Positions 13,810-25,845 of a stretch of DNA of 64,000 bases are shown here, in pieces (the stretch's first letter is position 1; every line of letters begins with the position of its first letter). The notes under the pieces were generated by a model. It saw only the letters and a list, made by a program, of their open reading frames with translations, did no database searches and was not told where the DNA came from. The DNA is from Anseranas semipalmata (lineage: Eukaryota > Chordata > Aves > Anseriformes > Anseranatidae), in NCBI GenBank assembly GCA_013399115.1, contig VXAA01004301.1, positions 440,085-504,084 of the forward strand, given 5' to 3'. The translations under genes and the position numbers were made by a program.

Positions 13810-14675
13810 GGAACAATTCCCCTGACCTATTTTAGACAATTACTGCAGAAAAAAAACTTGATGATGTGGTAGCACCTACCCCTACGTAAAACAAACCCAT
13901 ACTTCTAGTTCACATATCAAAATCTATGTGGATGAATTCTGCGTAGGGGTCTGGTGAGACTCCAAAAGTAGAAGCAGCAGCAGAATGTACCTATTGGTAA
14001 TATGAACATTAGGAACACCCTTCCTCTCCTTGGACTGGATGAATCCTCTTCCAAGGCTTGATTTTTAATCTTTTGCCCAGTAGCACAGGCACTTGTGCCT
14101 AGAGAAGGCTTGTACAGGAGTTGGGTTCACAAGGAATATGTTTTTTAGATGAAAATAGCAGCAATATTGGTGCCAAGAGGCATGTTTTGGGCAGGATTAA
14201 CTTGCTTTTTTTCCCTAGTTCATTCTCTTATGGCTGAGACTGAAAACAATGACATCTGGGATGGTTTTGTGTACTTTCATCTTTGTCTCTCTTACACATT
14301 TTTCTCAAATGTCAAACTGTGCAACAGTTCTTTCTTGGTGGGGGAAAGTTAACAGGTCATGTTGTATATAGTGATCGCTCGACAAGTGACTCCTTACCAA
14401 GTAATGTAATCAGCCATCACAAGCAAAGCACAAGGCAGCTGCATTGGTATGTATTCATTCATTTGGTTTATTTCACTGTTAGGTCAAAGAATAAAAGGGT
14501 AATGTGTTATTAGAGAAATCATGTAAACTGGCAGTCAATAATATTGCTCATACAGACTATGTTGTGCCTTAAAATTATTGCATCATTTAGATTATATCAA
14601 CAGCCCCAAACTTCACTCTGAGTTTTACTTTAATGTTTCTTAACCTTCCTCTGTAAGTGCAGCTCTTAAACAAAA

Positions 14676-14678
<3 letters not shown>

Positions 14679-14715
<37 letters not shown>
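14679..14715. repeat. (AC)18 microsatellite
   Basis: Eighteen uninterrupted AC units, preceded by two AAAC-like units and followed by an A-rich, CAA-containing tract. It is long enough to be polymorphic. Confidence 0.98.
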
Positions 14716-14719
<4 letters not shown>

Positions 14720-15024
14720 CCAACAAAAAAAAAAAACCAAGAGCATACTGAAAGAGGACTGAAACTTCTGGTACAATGTGGTGGGCTATTAATGCCACCT
14801 ATGATCTAGCGTTGTCAGGGCCCTGCCATATCTGGGTATGACAGTATGACTTTTATAACCTTGTTATAAAAAGCAATTAGGGATAACATCCATCTCTGCA
14901 GATATGTATCACATGGAGATGTAAGGAGCTTCCAACAGTGAATTTAATTATCAGCAAACACAGAGTACTCAGTGACCTGCAGTGCAGATAGCACGGGTCC
15001 CATCCAGCAATATTGGTCTCTTTC

Positions 15025-15033
15025 TATAAAAGG
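15025..15033 (+). promoter_or_regulatory. Consensus TATA-box match (CTATAAAAGGG)
   Basis: The 11-mer CTATAAAAGGG is as close to the optimal TBP site as sequence allows. About 30 bases downstream lies ordinary sequence with no long ORF. Such a match can arise by chance in 64 kb of AT-rich DNA, so this is a site match rather than a promoter call. Confidence 0.2.
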
Positions 15034-15879
15034 GTACCTAAACTGCTCTGATGCTGGACCCGTGCATAACTGACAGGCCACCACGGGACTGTGGTTGGAA
15101 ACTTCCAACCTGGAAGGCTGAATCAGGAAATGTAATGCCAGTAAATGCAGTCCTGTCCTGAAAAGCAGCACGGGCAGCCTTGCAGTGCTGAGGAATAATC
15201 CAGAAGAAGTTACATGCTAACACCAACAGTTACCAGCCCTTTCTCAAGCATGTATAGAGCAGATTTTGATAATCAAATCTCTGCTGCATGGAGTAATAAA
15301 ATGAGCTGATGCTCCTTATGCTTTAGTGTGTAAGGGGAAGGAGAGCTATGGCTTACAACTTTGTATGAAAGAGAGTCTTGAGATCTTGTGTGTTGGCTGT
15401 GATAAAGGAATTCCTTATTTGACATTGGGGAGACATTAAAAATGAATTAAACCAGACCTGGTTTTGTTAAGGTTTGCGGTGCTAAAATCAGATTCTCTGA
15501 AGTTTCCGAGGTTACTGGAGAAAGCTTGTTAGCTACCCTGCACCTCTCTCAAACCAAAAGAGCTGATAATTGGAGCTGTGCTCAGTTTGGGATATAAATG
15601 AGGAGGAGGTGAGACACAGTTTTGCAAAGTGGGAAATAAGTGTGAGCATTGATGATTAAGTGTTGGAGTAGCTGGCCTTTGCTGCAGATGGAGAGCTGTT
15701 GCCAATGCACTAAGCACAATATCCTGACCCAGCAGATGTGGAATAGCCCCAGGCTTTTCCTAGCTGAGTGTCTCTAGCCAGCACAAACTCCACTGAGGAC
15801 TTCTGGAGACACAGACCAGGCAGCTGTCTGCTAACATGGAGAATCACAGGACACACAGGTTGTATATTTGTCCCCAGTG

Positions 15880-15965
15880 AACTGCCTAATGGCTTTGGAG
15901 AACCTTGTTGCATCTCCACTGTAAAACAGGCCTAATGGTGATCACCCTGCTCTGCAAAGGGCTGG
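15880..15965 (+). repeat. MIR-type SINE fragment (eroded)
   Basis: Reads like a degraded MIR 3' half: a CATCTCCACTGTAAAACAGG segment corresponds to the MIR 'CATCTGTAAAATGGGG' motif, followed by an ATGGTGATCACC-type stretch where MIR has its ATAAT/ACCT region. Judged by eye from the family consensus. Confidence 0.35.
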
Positions 15966-17639
15966 GCAGCCACACAAGACGTCGTCTTCGGTATTTCTGT
16001 GGTCCTGTGGAAGAACAACACCTACCATGAGAAGGGCTCCTCTCATTCTGCTGCTGGCTTTCTCTCCCATGGTGTTGTATGTTTGTACTGAATGCATGTT
16101 GGGTTCTGCAGCTTTGATGCAGTCGGGTTTTCTGCCTATTTAAGTCTGCTAATACCCATTTCCCGATGTGGCTATGCCTAGTGCCTGATTTACAGTGCCA
16201 TTTTGGCTGTGATCAACCTGCTCAGACACTTGCAGGGGGTTACCTGCAGGTAACTAACTTTATCTCGAGTATGACCTAGAATAACAGATTTTTAGGACTG
16301 TTCTCAAGCCTAACCTAAAAGCGGTAGGTGCAAAAAATGCTGTAACTGAGCTATATGTGCACAGAAACAAAAGGAACAGGATTTCAAGTAATTTATTATT
16401 CATCATTTAATAAATAAATAGTTAATGAGTGGCTTCCCTAATTCTCATCTAAGCTGACTTTCATCAAAATCACTACCAAGCATGCCTCTTGGAAATGTAG
16501 TTCAGCTCACTCACATCAGGGTGCTCAGACTTTCTGAGGCTTGGGTCTCTCCAGCAGTCTCAGAGCAGATAGGCTACAGCCTTGAGCATGGCTTATTTTA
16601 GAGCTCTTCAGATCCATCAGTTCAGCTCCACTCTGCTTGCACCACCTCAGGAAAACAGAGCAATTAAAACCTTTTCAGTGTAACTTTTAGCTCTGCACTG
16701 CAGCCAGCAGGTGAAAGACATGAGCCAGCCTTGCAGAGTGCTCCTGGGCCCAAACTTTAAGCTTGGGAGCTATGTATAGATAAATATAAGGAGCAGGATA
16801 CCAGTGGGGCTACACAAGATTTCTCTTCAAATCTTTGGTCTGATGCAGGTTTGTTCTATGACATCAAGTAACTTCATTTCTTTGGCTTCATGTCCATCTG
16901 TTAGGGGACAATCATGGACCTTCATCTGCTTCAGGTGGCTGAGGTGAATAATACCATTTTAAAGCTTGCCTGTGCTCTGACCCTCCCTTGGGGAGGACAT
17001 GTGTGCCTGACAGAGGAGAAGCGGGCAGCGAGGCATTTCTTGTTTGGTTTTAGTAGCACTTGGCTGCACTCATCTGTCTCCCAGTGGCAGGAGGTGTTTG
17101 CAAATACATATGTGTGTGAGTGCTGGGATAAGGTGTGCCCTGCACCATATGGTATGTGCAGATGTATGTTGGCAGGTGTGAACTGTGGAGCTATATTTGT
17201 GTGCGTTGAAGATGGTTTTGGAAGAAGAAAGAGGCTGCTGAGAACTCTGGCTAGGTACTCACTTTTCTTGTAATGTATTACTTTAATTTAAATTCACTTT
17301 ACAGTCAGTGCACATGAGAATTATTTTGAAGGTTTAATTTGCTAGCTGCTGAATGCAATAAGGTGGCTATCAACAGAGAAGAAATAGCTTGACTGTTTGT
17401 TAATGCTCTTGGGCTGTACTGTAAGTACTCCAGGCAGCTGTAATGGTAGCGGAGCAAATAAAGCTTAGCTGCTCTTAGAATTGTATGTTTTATTGTATCA
17501 ATAGTTCTGTTTCTAGATAGTTATGTGTAAAGTATTTTCTGGGACAGATAGCTGAGGGAATCTCTGTGGATTCTCAAAAACATTCAGAAAAGCTGTTAAA
17601 GCATTTAGAAAACACAATGTTTGGTCTCTTATTAGTAGC

Positions 17640-18060
17640 AAAAACTTAATTACATTTATTATATTTGGATTGGTGCTAATTTTCTGGCCACTTTGGTCAG
17701 GAGAAACTGTACTGAATTGCCTAGATTTGAACTAGGAATTTAATCTCTTAGAATGGTGAAATTTGATTTTATCTGTTATAAGCAACCATCTGGAGCAAGT
17801 TTATTTGTGTTACGTGGCTTGCATGTATTTATACCTCAGACCGAGATCCCTTAAATTGAATTCTCTGAATTTTTACATATCATATAAATGACATTTGCTT
17901 GCAACACAGTGGAGTGATTACAGTGAATACTAAAATGGCAACATTCTGCAGTAAAAAAAATTACAATGTGAAATGAACATTCATTTACAACAGTGTAAAT
18001 TTATATTATTTAATGAAATGCATTCACTGTGCAGTGAAATACTTCTTGTGCCTATAGAAA
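17640..18060. promoter_or_regulatory. AT-rich candidate conserved noncoding element
   Basis: About 420 bases of AT-rich but non-repetitive DNA with no usable ORF. It includes words such as ATATCATATAAATGACATTTGC, GAATGTTCATTT on the opposite strand, and repeated TTAAATT/TTTAATG motifs. It resembles a vertebrate CNE or a matrix-attachment-like segment. No cross-species comparison was possible. Confidence 0.2.
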
Positions 18061-18385
18061 TACAATTACAAAGCATTGAAACTTATAATAGTTAGCACAG
18101 AGACGTTCTGTTGCACAGGAAAAATTATGTCATGTTTGTTAAAATTATGTTTGATAGAGTGAAATAAACACGCTGTGTGCATATGTTTATTTCTCTATAC
18201 AGATAAAATTAAAAAATATCATGGCATCAATCTGCTGTAGACCAGAAGTCCCACACATGGGCTTATTCAGTATCAGTCATGTTCCACCACGCAGCAGAGC
18301 ATCATTAACTGCTTGCTTGTGGTTGGGAAAGTGCCTTCCTCACAAGGGTTATGAGGGGACACAACCTGTCACAGACCATCAAGGG

Positions 18386-18393
18386 TATAAAAG
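18386..18393 (+). promoter_or_regulatory. TATA-box match (GGGTATAAAAG)
   Basis: TATAAAAG in GGG context, 30 bases upstream of an ATG at 18,416 that has G at -3 and G at +4 (good Kozak context). That ATG lies in an open frame running to 18,676. The arrangement is promoter-like, but the frame has no known domain and the 8-mer is expected about once in this much DNA. Confidence 0.2.
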
Positions 18394-18415
18394 TTTCTGG
18401 AGCAGATCTCTCGTG

Positions 18416-18676
18416 ATGGACGAGCGAATGCTTTTAGATGATATGTTAACCTTCCTCCTCATCTGGTGGGGCCGGGAGACATTGATGTGTCTCTTACAAG
18501 AAGAAAGAGAGCTTGCTGAGGAGTTGGTTTACAGGGAAAGTGGCCCTGTGCGAGTGGTTCTGTACAAGCTGTCTCTAAGCAGTAACAGCAGTCTCTGGAT
18601 AGACATTATTTTGCTGGTAGCCAAACAGAGTATGTTCATGATACTTGGGGATAAAACCCTATTGCCCACATGCTGA
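18416..18676 (+). CDS. Unrecognised 86-codon open frame downstream of TATA-like site
   Basis: The frame is open from 18,221, but the ATG at 18,416 has the better context. The peptide begins MDERMLLDDML, has two short hydrophobic stretches (TFLLIWW early, SLWIDIILLV later) and an acidic EERELAEEL segment between them, and ends LLPTC. I recognise no family. It ends at an in-frame TGA without a clear nearby poly(A) signal. A minus-strand frame at 18,529-18,831 overlaps it. A chance ORF is the more likely explanation. Confidence 0.12.
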   Translation: MDERMLLDDMLTFLLIWWGRETLMCLLQEERELAEELVYRESGPVRVVLYKLSLSSNSSLWIDIILLVAKQSMFMILGDKTLLPTC

Positions 18677-19490
18677 ACTCGCTGTGAGGACGGACTGCTC
18701 CAGTCCCTGCAGAAATGGCTGCAGCAAGGACTGGTTGTAGTGGCACTATAACCTGGGGCAATGCTGATCACACAGGTGCTGGAGATAATTGAAGCGTAAA
18801 AGGCATCTGTTCCAAGCCCAGTACCATTCACTGCACTGGGAGAGGGCTAACGATGCTCACAAGTCTGCTTTCTGTAGCCATATACTGAGACAATGTGTAG
18901 TTCTTTGGACAGGTTCAGAATTGTTTTTAGCAGTGTATGCCTGGTATTTGCACTGATTCATTAGGCTGTAATTGTGCTAGCAAAGTGCAGGGTTTCTGGG
19001 TAGGTCTTCTGGGGGTTGTTTTGTCTGGACAGCATCAGCCCTGCTATCAAAAGTCATTTTTCATTTGTTTGCATGCATTCTCTCATTGACAGCCCCCCAG
19101 CTGTCCTGTAGAGCTTAGGGCAAACCCTCCTGCACCCATCGAGCTCCAGCACCCATCCCTGGCCAGGGCTGCCACTGAAGCTTCCTGGCAGGACCTGCCC
19201 CATGTCGGGCTCCCTGGGGAAGCGCGAATCCCTGCATCCTGGGCTCATTGCACACTGCATCGGGAGCTCCGGAGGGTGACTTAAGATCACATAAGCAGGT
19301 GGTGGTAGGCGGGCATTGACTCATGTTTTTGGGGTGAAGGTCGGTGCATTTGCATCACTGGTGCTAGATTATTTATTTGGTGTTACCAGTGTGGCAACCT
19401 TTTGCCAAAGAACAGGCAGGCTCTTACTCCAAGAAAGCAGATTAAACACTCCAAATTATGGTGCTCATCATCAAATGGTGCAAGATACCT

Positions 19491-19552
19491 TTCACCAGTG
19501 CAGATTCTGACCCACTTCGTCTCTGTAGCTGGTGTAAAACTGCTGGCTGAAG
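19491..19552 (+). repeat. Eroded sauropsid-type interspersed repeat (CAGATTCTGA...GGTGTAAAA)
   Basis: CAGATTCTGACCCACTTC followed by CTGGTGTAAAACTG matches the word order 'cagattctgatctcacttacactggtgtaaatc' of an old repeat common in birds, crocodilians and turtles. Assigned from memory of that pattern; the exact family (CR1/L3-like or SINE) is uncertain. Confidence 0.4.
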
Positions 19553-22297
19553 ATAACCACTTACCATGGTTCACATGCCTCTTTCTATTCCGTAAATGCA
19601 CGGAGACTTGGCTTGCCGGGGCTAACAACTGATCTGTCACTTTCAGTCTTCATCTCGGCTGGGAAAGTTGTTACATAAAATAAATGCTGTAACGATGAAG
19701 CTGGCCGTTCCCTCTCTCCTTTTCGAAGGCCATCAGCTCATTACAATGCCAAATGAAATGTTAAGACTTGATATTCTGAAATGACAAACTCTGATTTGCA
19801 GTTACCTTTTTTACTTCAAAAGAGGAAAACTTGCTATTTATTCCAAATAAAATATTGTTTCAAACTGAATGGGCAAGAAGTTGCCTGGCTTAACTTGCGG
19901 ATTTGCTGCTACCAATTTTCTCCAGATTGCCTGTACATTGCATAAAGCAGCTTGCCAAGGCTCCCCCTTGTAGTGTTTAGGCCCAGATGCACAGAGATAT
20001 TTGCTCTCTGCTTTCAGTTAGTTTTCCATTTCACCTCGGTCCACAGGTTTTTTTTCTGAGTGGTTCTAGTATATGTATTCATCATGTTTTCTCAATAGTG
20101 CTGGTTTTAAGGCTCAATGACCTCCTTGGCTGTCTCCTTGTATGGAGCATGAGCGGTACGGAGTGAGGGAGAAGTGGAGGACTCAGAGGAGCCCTCAGAG
20201 GAGGACTGGAATGGAGCTGATAAAAGGGAAGGAGAGGAGCAGGGGGAAAGGGATGGGAACTGGGTGAGTGAAGGAGCTGTGCCCAGGAGGAGCACAGTGG
20301 GAGGAAGATAAAATGGTGCAGAGGCCATTCGTGGATGTGGCAATTCCAGCCTGTATGTCTGCGGTCAGCAAAGGTATGGATGCAGGAGGAGGGCAGGGGC
20401 ACGATGAAACCTGCTGCAGGGGCACTGGGAGGAGAGCAAACACAGCCCCCTCTGGCTCTGCCATCCTCCTTCCTGCCCCAACCCTGCCTTGCAGCTAAAT
20501 TTACTCTGCTCCTAGTACTGTTTCTGTGCTGAACAAACCAGCTCAGTACAAATTATGAGGACAAGATGTTCAGAAGTGGCAAATTCACACATTGGGGGTT
20601 TTTTTGTTTGTTTGTTTTCCTAGCACATAAAAGCAAATTTAGATCGGTGGGGGGGAGGGCAAGCAAACTTGGGGGGCGGGGAGAATGCACAAAAAAGCGT
20701 TTCAGGACTCAAAGAGCTGAGTGCATCATATCAAAGCAGCTTGCAAATGAAGCTTTGAATTAACAAGATGAGTTGCAGCAGCACTGATGCTAATAATAAA
20801 TGGCAAATTTCTTCCCACAGAGACCTGGGCAAAAACACACTTTGTCTTGGGAAAGGTCCCATTTTTCTTAAGATTTCTGTTTCTGCAAATACAGAACAAA
20901 TTTTCCCAGCAGTATTTGATCACCCCGTCCTCAGTTTCCCTGGGTCAGATGGCATTTAACATCCTCTGTATCCCTGTTGTTCTGGCCTTCTGTTGAAACG
21001 GGTTTTCTGGCACGGGGTGCAGTAGCTGCCAAACAGAAGCAATGCAGAGGATCAGCCTGGGAAAGCTGACAGCAATTCTGGGCTGGGTGCTTGCTTTTCA
21101 AATCAGGGACCGCTCAGTGCAGCTAGGAGCTGGCTTTCATTTGTGAGTGGTTCTGTGGAAACAAAAAAACAAAGGAAAATCTGTTCCTTAACATGAGCTC
21201 TCCCCAGAGAAATGCCAAGAACACATCTGGCTGTGTTCTGCAAGGCACTCAAGGGGCCCAGATTTTTAAAGCTATGCAAGAGTCCAAAGATACAGATTGG
21301 AAAATCCCCTACAGGCTGAAAGTACCCAGTTTCCTAATCCCTCAAGCCAGAGGGACCTCCGCACCTAACTGCTGCTGTAAATTCAAACTTTAAGATCAGA
21401 CTTCTGCAGCTCTGCCATAGCTGTGGAGGTGTCTGTGACCTCCATCCCTTCTCTGGCTCAGAAAGGATTACATTTTATTTTGGTGCAATGGTTAACAATA
21501 CAACCAGAGGGAAAAGATGCTTGAATATTCTACTGCCAATTGCTAGATTTAATTTAAAGTTTTCTTTTGACCTTATTTTTCTGAGCAGTGTTTTATCAGA
21601 GGAAATAGTTTAGAGTGGGCAGGGGGGACAACAAACGAAACGTATTGACTATGTCAAATCCAGGGAGGTTCGCTGCAGAATGGAAAAAAAAGAAAACCAA
21701 CTCAGCATTTCAGATTAAAACTTAAAATTAGATGTTATTTAAACTAGAAGCACTACTTCTTTTCTCCTTTCCAAATGCACACAAGAGTTGACCTTGCACC
21801 GTCAGGGTGTTCTCTTGAGTTTCTCAGCCATCTCCAGCTAAACCGCCTGCTAAGGAAAAAGAGGGATCTATTAGAAACCTGGAATTAGAATTTGAAGTCC
21901 ATTCTCCTTCAGTTTTTACTTCCAAGTGCGAGACTTTCTACAAGGGAAATGTTGGAAATGGTGCTTATCAGTGATGTTCTTTCTCTGTGACCAACAAAAT
22001 CTCTTTTGTCAATGTGGTATGTGCAGAGATGTGCATAGATACATAGTCATAAATTCAGCCTAAGACACTCTTGCAAAATAATTACACTTCAAGGGAATTT
22101 TAATCTCATGTTAACGAGACCCCCTACAATCTTTGCTCTCTCAGTCATATTAGGAACTGATTTATAATTAATGACAACTGCAATGCCACTACGTTTGCAT
22201 GAGAGAGATCTTTAGCTATCTCCTCAGAAGGGCTTGAAAAAAATGAAAAATATGAGTGAAAGGTTTAATGATTGTATTTACAGCTTCTTTGCCATGT

Positions 22298-22321
22298 TAA
22301 TAATAATAATAATAATAATAA
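22298..22321. repeat. (TAA)8 microsatellite
   Basis: Eight uninterrupted TAA units in AT-rich DNA. Confidence 0.97.
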
Positions 22322-22621
22322 GTGGTTGTCACTCATAAGGACCTGGAAGCTTAGAACATGAGCAAGAAAGTAATCTTTCTATGCAGAGAATACAAATTCC
22401 AGAAGAAAAGACCTTATCTGCATAAAACAGGGTGTATTTCAGGTGGCATAATATTCAATAACTGTATTCTCTCTTTAGAGAGCTACTGGAGTTAGTACTT
22501 TGACCAGCATTTGACAGTTTATGGAGTTCATGTTCAAGATAGGGATGTTTGCAGGATGGATGCTGTTGAGAAGACTATTAGATATAGGCTAGTTTAACAT
22601 AGAATTTTATTGTTGTTCTTG

Positions 22622-22637
22622 TTTTTTTTTTTTTTTT
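22622..22637. repeat. Poly-T tract (16 T)
   Basis: Run of 16 T continuing into a pyrimidine-rich CTTCCCTCTAG. The tract plus TAG resembles a splice acceptor, but the downstream sequence hits stop codons quickly in all frames and gives no exon. Confidence 0.93.
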
Positions 22638-22689
22638 CTTCCCTCTAGGATTTACCAAATAAATAGGTCCCTAATGTATCTACATTCTT

Positions 22690-22910
22690 CAACAGCATTA
22701 AAAAATCTGGGTCTGATTAATTAAAATCTCATTATCCATCATAATTGCAGTAGGTATGCAAAAATATAAAGATTTATTATTCAAGGAATTAATGCATTTC
22801 TAGAACTCTTTGGGGTTCATATGAGAGTTGGAAATGAGTGCTGTACAATAATTTGTTTCTGGAGAGCTAATTAAGTCAGTTCATTTATTCAGTTATCTAA
22901 GCCTAGTCTA
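22690..22910. promoter_or_regulatory. Candidate conserved noncoding element with homeodomain motifs
   Basis: Contains CTGATTAATTAAAATC, CATAATTGCAG, GGAATTAATGCATTTC and GCTAATTAAGTC: repeated TAATTA/ATTAA cores in about 220 bases without tandem structure. It is suggestive of an enhancer bound by homeodomain factors. No conservation evidence is available here. Confidence 0.25.
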
Positions 22911-24902
22911 ATCCCATATACCGTTAAAACCTTGTGATGCTCCCAACTTCATTACTGATTTGAATTAATACGAGGACACAAACAGAAAATGTTCCTTCCA
23001 TTTAGTAATGCATGGGAGGTGTCAGGCCTGAGCCCCGCAGTGTAAATCTGCAGCCTGCTGAACTGCTGCTTTCTTCCAGCCAGATATCCAGACTCCTTTT
23101 GTCAGGAAAATACTTTTGGTCCTGCTGGACTCTCTTTAGATACATCCAGTTAAAGCTGCCTATATTGCAGTTTGCTGTTGAACCCCAAAGGGTCTGGAGG
23201 GATGAAGGAGGTTTGCAAACAAGCTGTGCTCACCACTGATGTTGGAGTTGGCATTTGCTTTGCACAAAGGGGCTATGTTATGGGAAAAGAAATGAATGGT
23301 CCTTGTGGTCACCCTTAGCCCTTTCTGCTTCTATGCCTCTTGCCAAACACTGGTGAGTCTACACAAACAAGAAAAGAATCCACTTGTTCATAAACAAAGG
23401 GCATTTTTTTAAGATGAGGATTTGTTTTGGGTCCAGCTGACAGCTCTCTGTTTGAGGATGCTTGCTGAGAGGATGGGAAAAAGGCCATAAGCTCTACCTT
23501 CTGCTGGATCTGTTGCTGAAAAGGCTACTCTTTACTTTTAAAGCATAAAACCAAAATGCTTTTTTTAAAAACCAGCAACAGTGAAACAAATAATTCTCAT
23601 TGTCTTACTTAAGGGAGATTCTTTTGCTTTACAAATATCATGAGACAATAAATTAGTAAAGATGAGAAGGTAACTTCTTGCTGTTTGCAAGACAAAATGC
23701 GAGATGCTGTCCACCCAACTCTAGATGCGAAAATGTCATTTGGAAACGGGTCAAGAGGAATCACAGGCCACAGTCTCATGCAGCAAGTGCAATGGTTGGA
23801 TTTTTGGGGGTGACCCAGTTGTTTTGCAACACTGGCTTAGTAGATTTGAGAAATGTGTACAACATTGTGGTCCTACTCTATTTTTCCTCAAGACGTTCTA
23901 CTCCAGTATAGGCAGTTGAATAAGGGCTATATTCTTCTAAATTGGCGGTACCACCAACAGGCTGACAGCTTCCGAAAAGAGATAGGTACCTAAAAACTTG
24001 TTAACCCATTTGGAAACGGGACTCTGCTGAAATTCAGCTCCAGGAAACTAGCCTTGATGTAGAACTTGGAGTTGATATGGGTATCTGAGTTGAATGTGCT
24101 TGGAGAAAGCTCTGGAGACTTCGGACCTCATGCAAACCAGGCATACTAGGCGACCATTTGACTTCTTTTCATAAAATCGCACCTTAAATTAATACTTATG
24201 CCTGAAACTATTTGACTATGTTGTATGCTATTTCTTATGGAAAATCTAAGGGAAAAGTAAATAACGGTTCTGGAGGATTAGCACAAAAATATTGCATTAG
24301 GTAATACTGAAGAGATTTACAGGAAGCTTCAGTTTTGCCAAGGAGGGCTAAATAAGTATTTCAGCCCTTGCACTTCCGTACTAAGTGAATTATTTATCAG
24401 CAAGCTGATACAATTGAGCAGTGGGTGTTCTGGGTAAACTGACTTATAATTTGCTGGTTTGCGTTTGAGACTGCAGATCTCTTCTGGTGAACTGGAAGAA
24501 TAGTCTCATCAGATAGATGAAGTGATGATGGCCTTCTAAAATTCTTAGACAGCAGGTTTTTTGGCTGTGCACAACTTCTAAATTCTACATACAGTGGTTT
24601 TTTTTTCAGTCATGCAAAAAATAGCGTTTTATTAACTAAGGTTTGGGTTTTCTCTTCCATGTTGTAAAGAATTTCCGTTATTAGATGCTGACACCATTGA
24701 TTATCCCACTTTATTGCATTTTCTAAGAATACATAGCCAATTAAACCCCTCTGCCTTTCTAAAGGTGAACAAGCCATGTACATTCCTAATAGTCCCACCA
24801 CAGCATGTTGTTCCTTTGTTACTAAGGCAGCAATTAGCAAGTTTCTAATGGAACAAAAGCTTCCAGAGACAAGCACAGCATGATAATAGGAAGGTGTCTA
24901 CA

Positions 24903-24914
24903 TTTTTTTTTTTT
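24903..24914. repeat. Poly-T tract (12 T)
   Basis: Run of 12 T following CTACA, then CTTCCC. Confidence 0.9.
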
Positions 24915-25131
24915 CTTCCCAACATGGTAAGATCTTGTATAACCCTTCCCCCTTGGGTGAAACAGCCCTGTCAAGGTGCTCAGAGTGGTATTTTTATTCC
25001 TTTGCTCTCTGCTGCAGTGCATCTAAAAATAATGGTATTTATACACGCTCAATTATTAAGGGGTTCTAAAACATAAATCTGATCTGCAGTCCTGTTAGAA
25101 GTGAAAGGTGTTTTAATGTCAGTAAAAGGGG

Positions 25132-25152
25132 AAAAAAAAAATCTTTTTTTTT
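25132..25152. repeat. A10 / T9 abutting inverted homopolymers
   Basis: A run of ten A is followed after TC by nine T, making a near-perfect inverted repeat with almost no loop. It can extrude a cruciform and is a likely slippage site. Confidence 0.9.
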
Positions 25153-25779
25153 CTTACCAAGATGATCTCTGTGGTGCAGTTGAATTCTGCACTGTCAGGT
25201 TTTGCTGATGGACTAATTGTTTTTTAAAGCGATTCTTTCAGTTTTTAATGTCATGTTTATGCAAATTAAAACACAGCCAGAGAAAGGGAGGCCAAGAAGC
25301 AGACTTGTCATCTTTCCAAAATAATCTATATGATTATTTTTTTTAAATAGAAGTCTCAGTTGGGAAATAATTGCCTCTGTGCATGAGATTAATAACCAAG
25401 TAATTTGCTATTGTTTCTCATTAAGAGAGTTGGTTTTCAGCTGAGCTACTTAAAAATCATAAAGGTACCTCCTGAAATTCTGGCTTATTTTTAAACCGAA
25501 TGAGATGTTTCTGTATATGTTTAGAAATGCAAAACACGTTGCTGTTTTTTGTTTTTTTTTCTCCTGTGAACTTGAACCTGTCTGGGCTTAGTGTTGTGCT
25601 TTGGTGCATGTTAGTATTTTTAGATCTGCAAGGAGCTGGGCTGTTGCATCTGCAGCACTGGGGAGCCCTATCATCCTGAGCTGCTTTTAAATTTCCCTTC
25701 TGCCTAGGGAGAGGATGGCCTGGTGGGTGGCTGGGAGAAAGGCTGTCACAGGGGTCAGCTCTCCAAAGTGATGGAGGAG

Positions 25780-25845
25780 CCCTGGGGCAGATCACCAAAC
25801 CCCTCTGTTTAGTTCATGAAAGATAAGTAATATTGTTGTCCTTTA
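25780..25845 (+). repeat. MIR-type SINE fragment (eroded)
   Basis: CCTGGGGCAGATCACCAAACCCCTCTG followed by GTTCATGAAAGATAAGTAATATTG parallels the MIR core order 'ccttgggcaagtcacttaacctctctg ... ctcatctgtaaaatggggataataat'. Aligned by eye only. Confidence 0.4.

Larger units (their letters stand above)
13301..18200. other. Noncoding DNA with AT-rich candidate regulatory stretches
   Basis: No exon recognised. The longest frame, 16,914-17,273 on the plus strand (119 codons), is cysteine- and leucine-rich with no domain I know. The stretch holds the (AC)18 array, an eroded hairpin-type repeat, a MIR-like fragment and two AT-rich segments described separately. Confidence 0.6.
18201..21500. other. 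Noncoding DNA with short overlapping ORFs
   Basis: Moderate-GC DNA with several 60-150 codon frames on both strands, including two low-complexity proline/serine frames on the minus strand at 20,082-20,464 that come from a purine-rich (GGA) stretch at about 20,160-20,310. None has a recognisable domain. A TATA-like site and an eroded repeat are listed separately. Confidence 0.6.

Noticed and set aside
16914..17273. 119-codon cysteine-rich frame, considered as a secreted peptide or pseudogene
   Set aside because: No signal peptide and no regular cysteine spacing; I could not match it to any family.
20082..20464. Proline/serine-rich minus-strand frames, considered as a signal or mucin-like protein
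   Set aside because: They arise from a purine-rich GGA-type stretch on the plus strand; three overlapping frames are equally open.
22622..22760. Poly-T plus CTCTAG as a splice acceptor
   Set aside because: Stops occur quickly in all three frames after the AG, with no donor; better explained as a T homopolymer.
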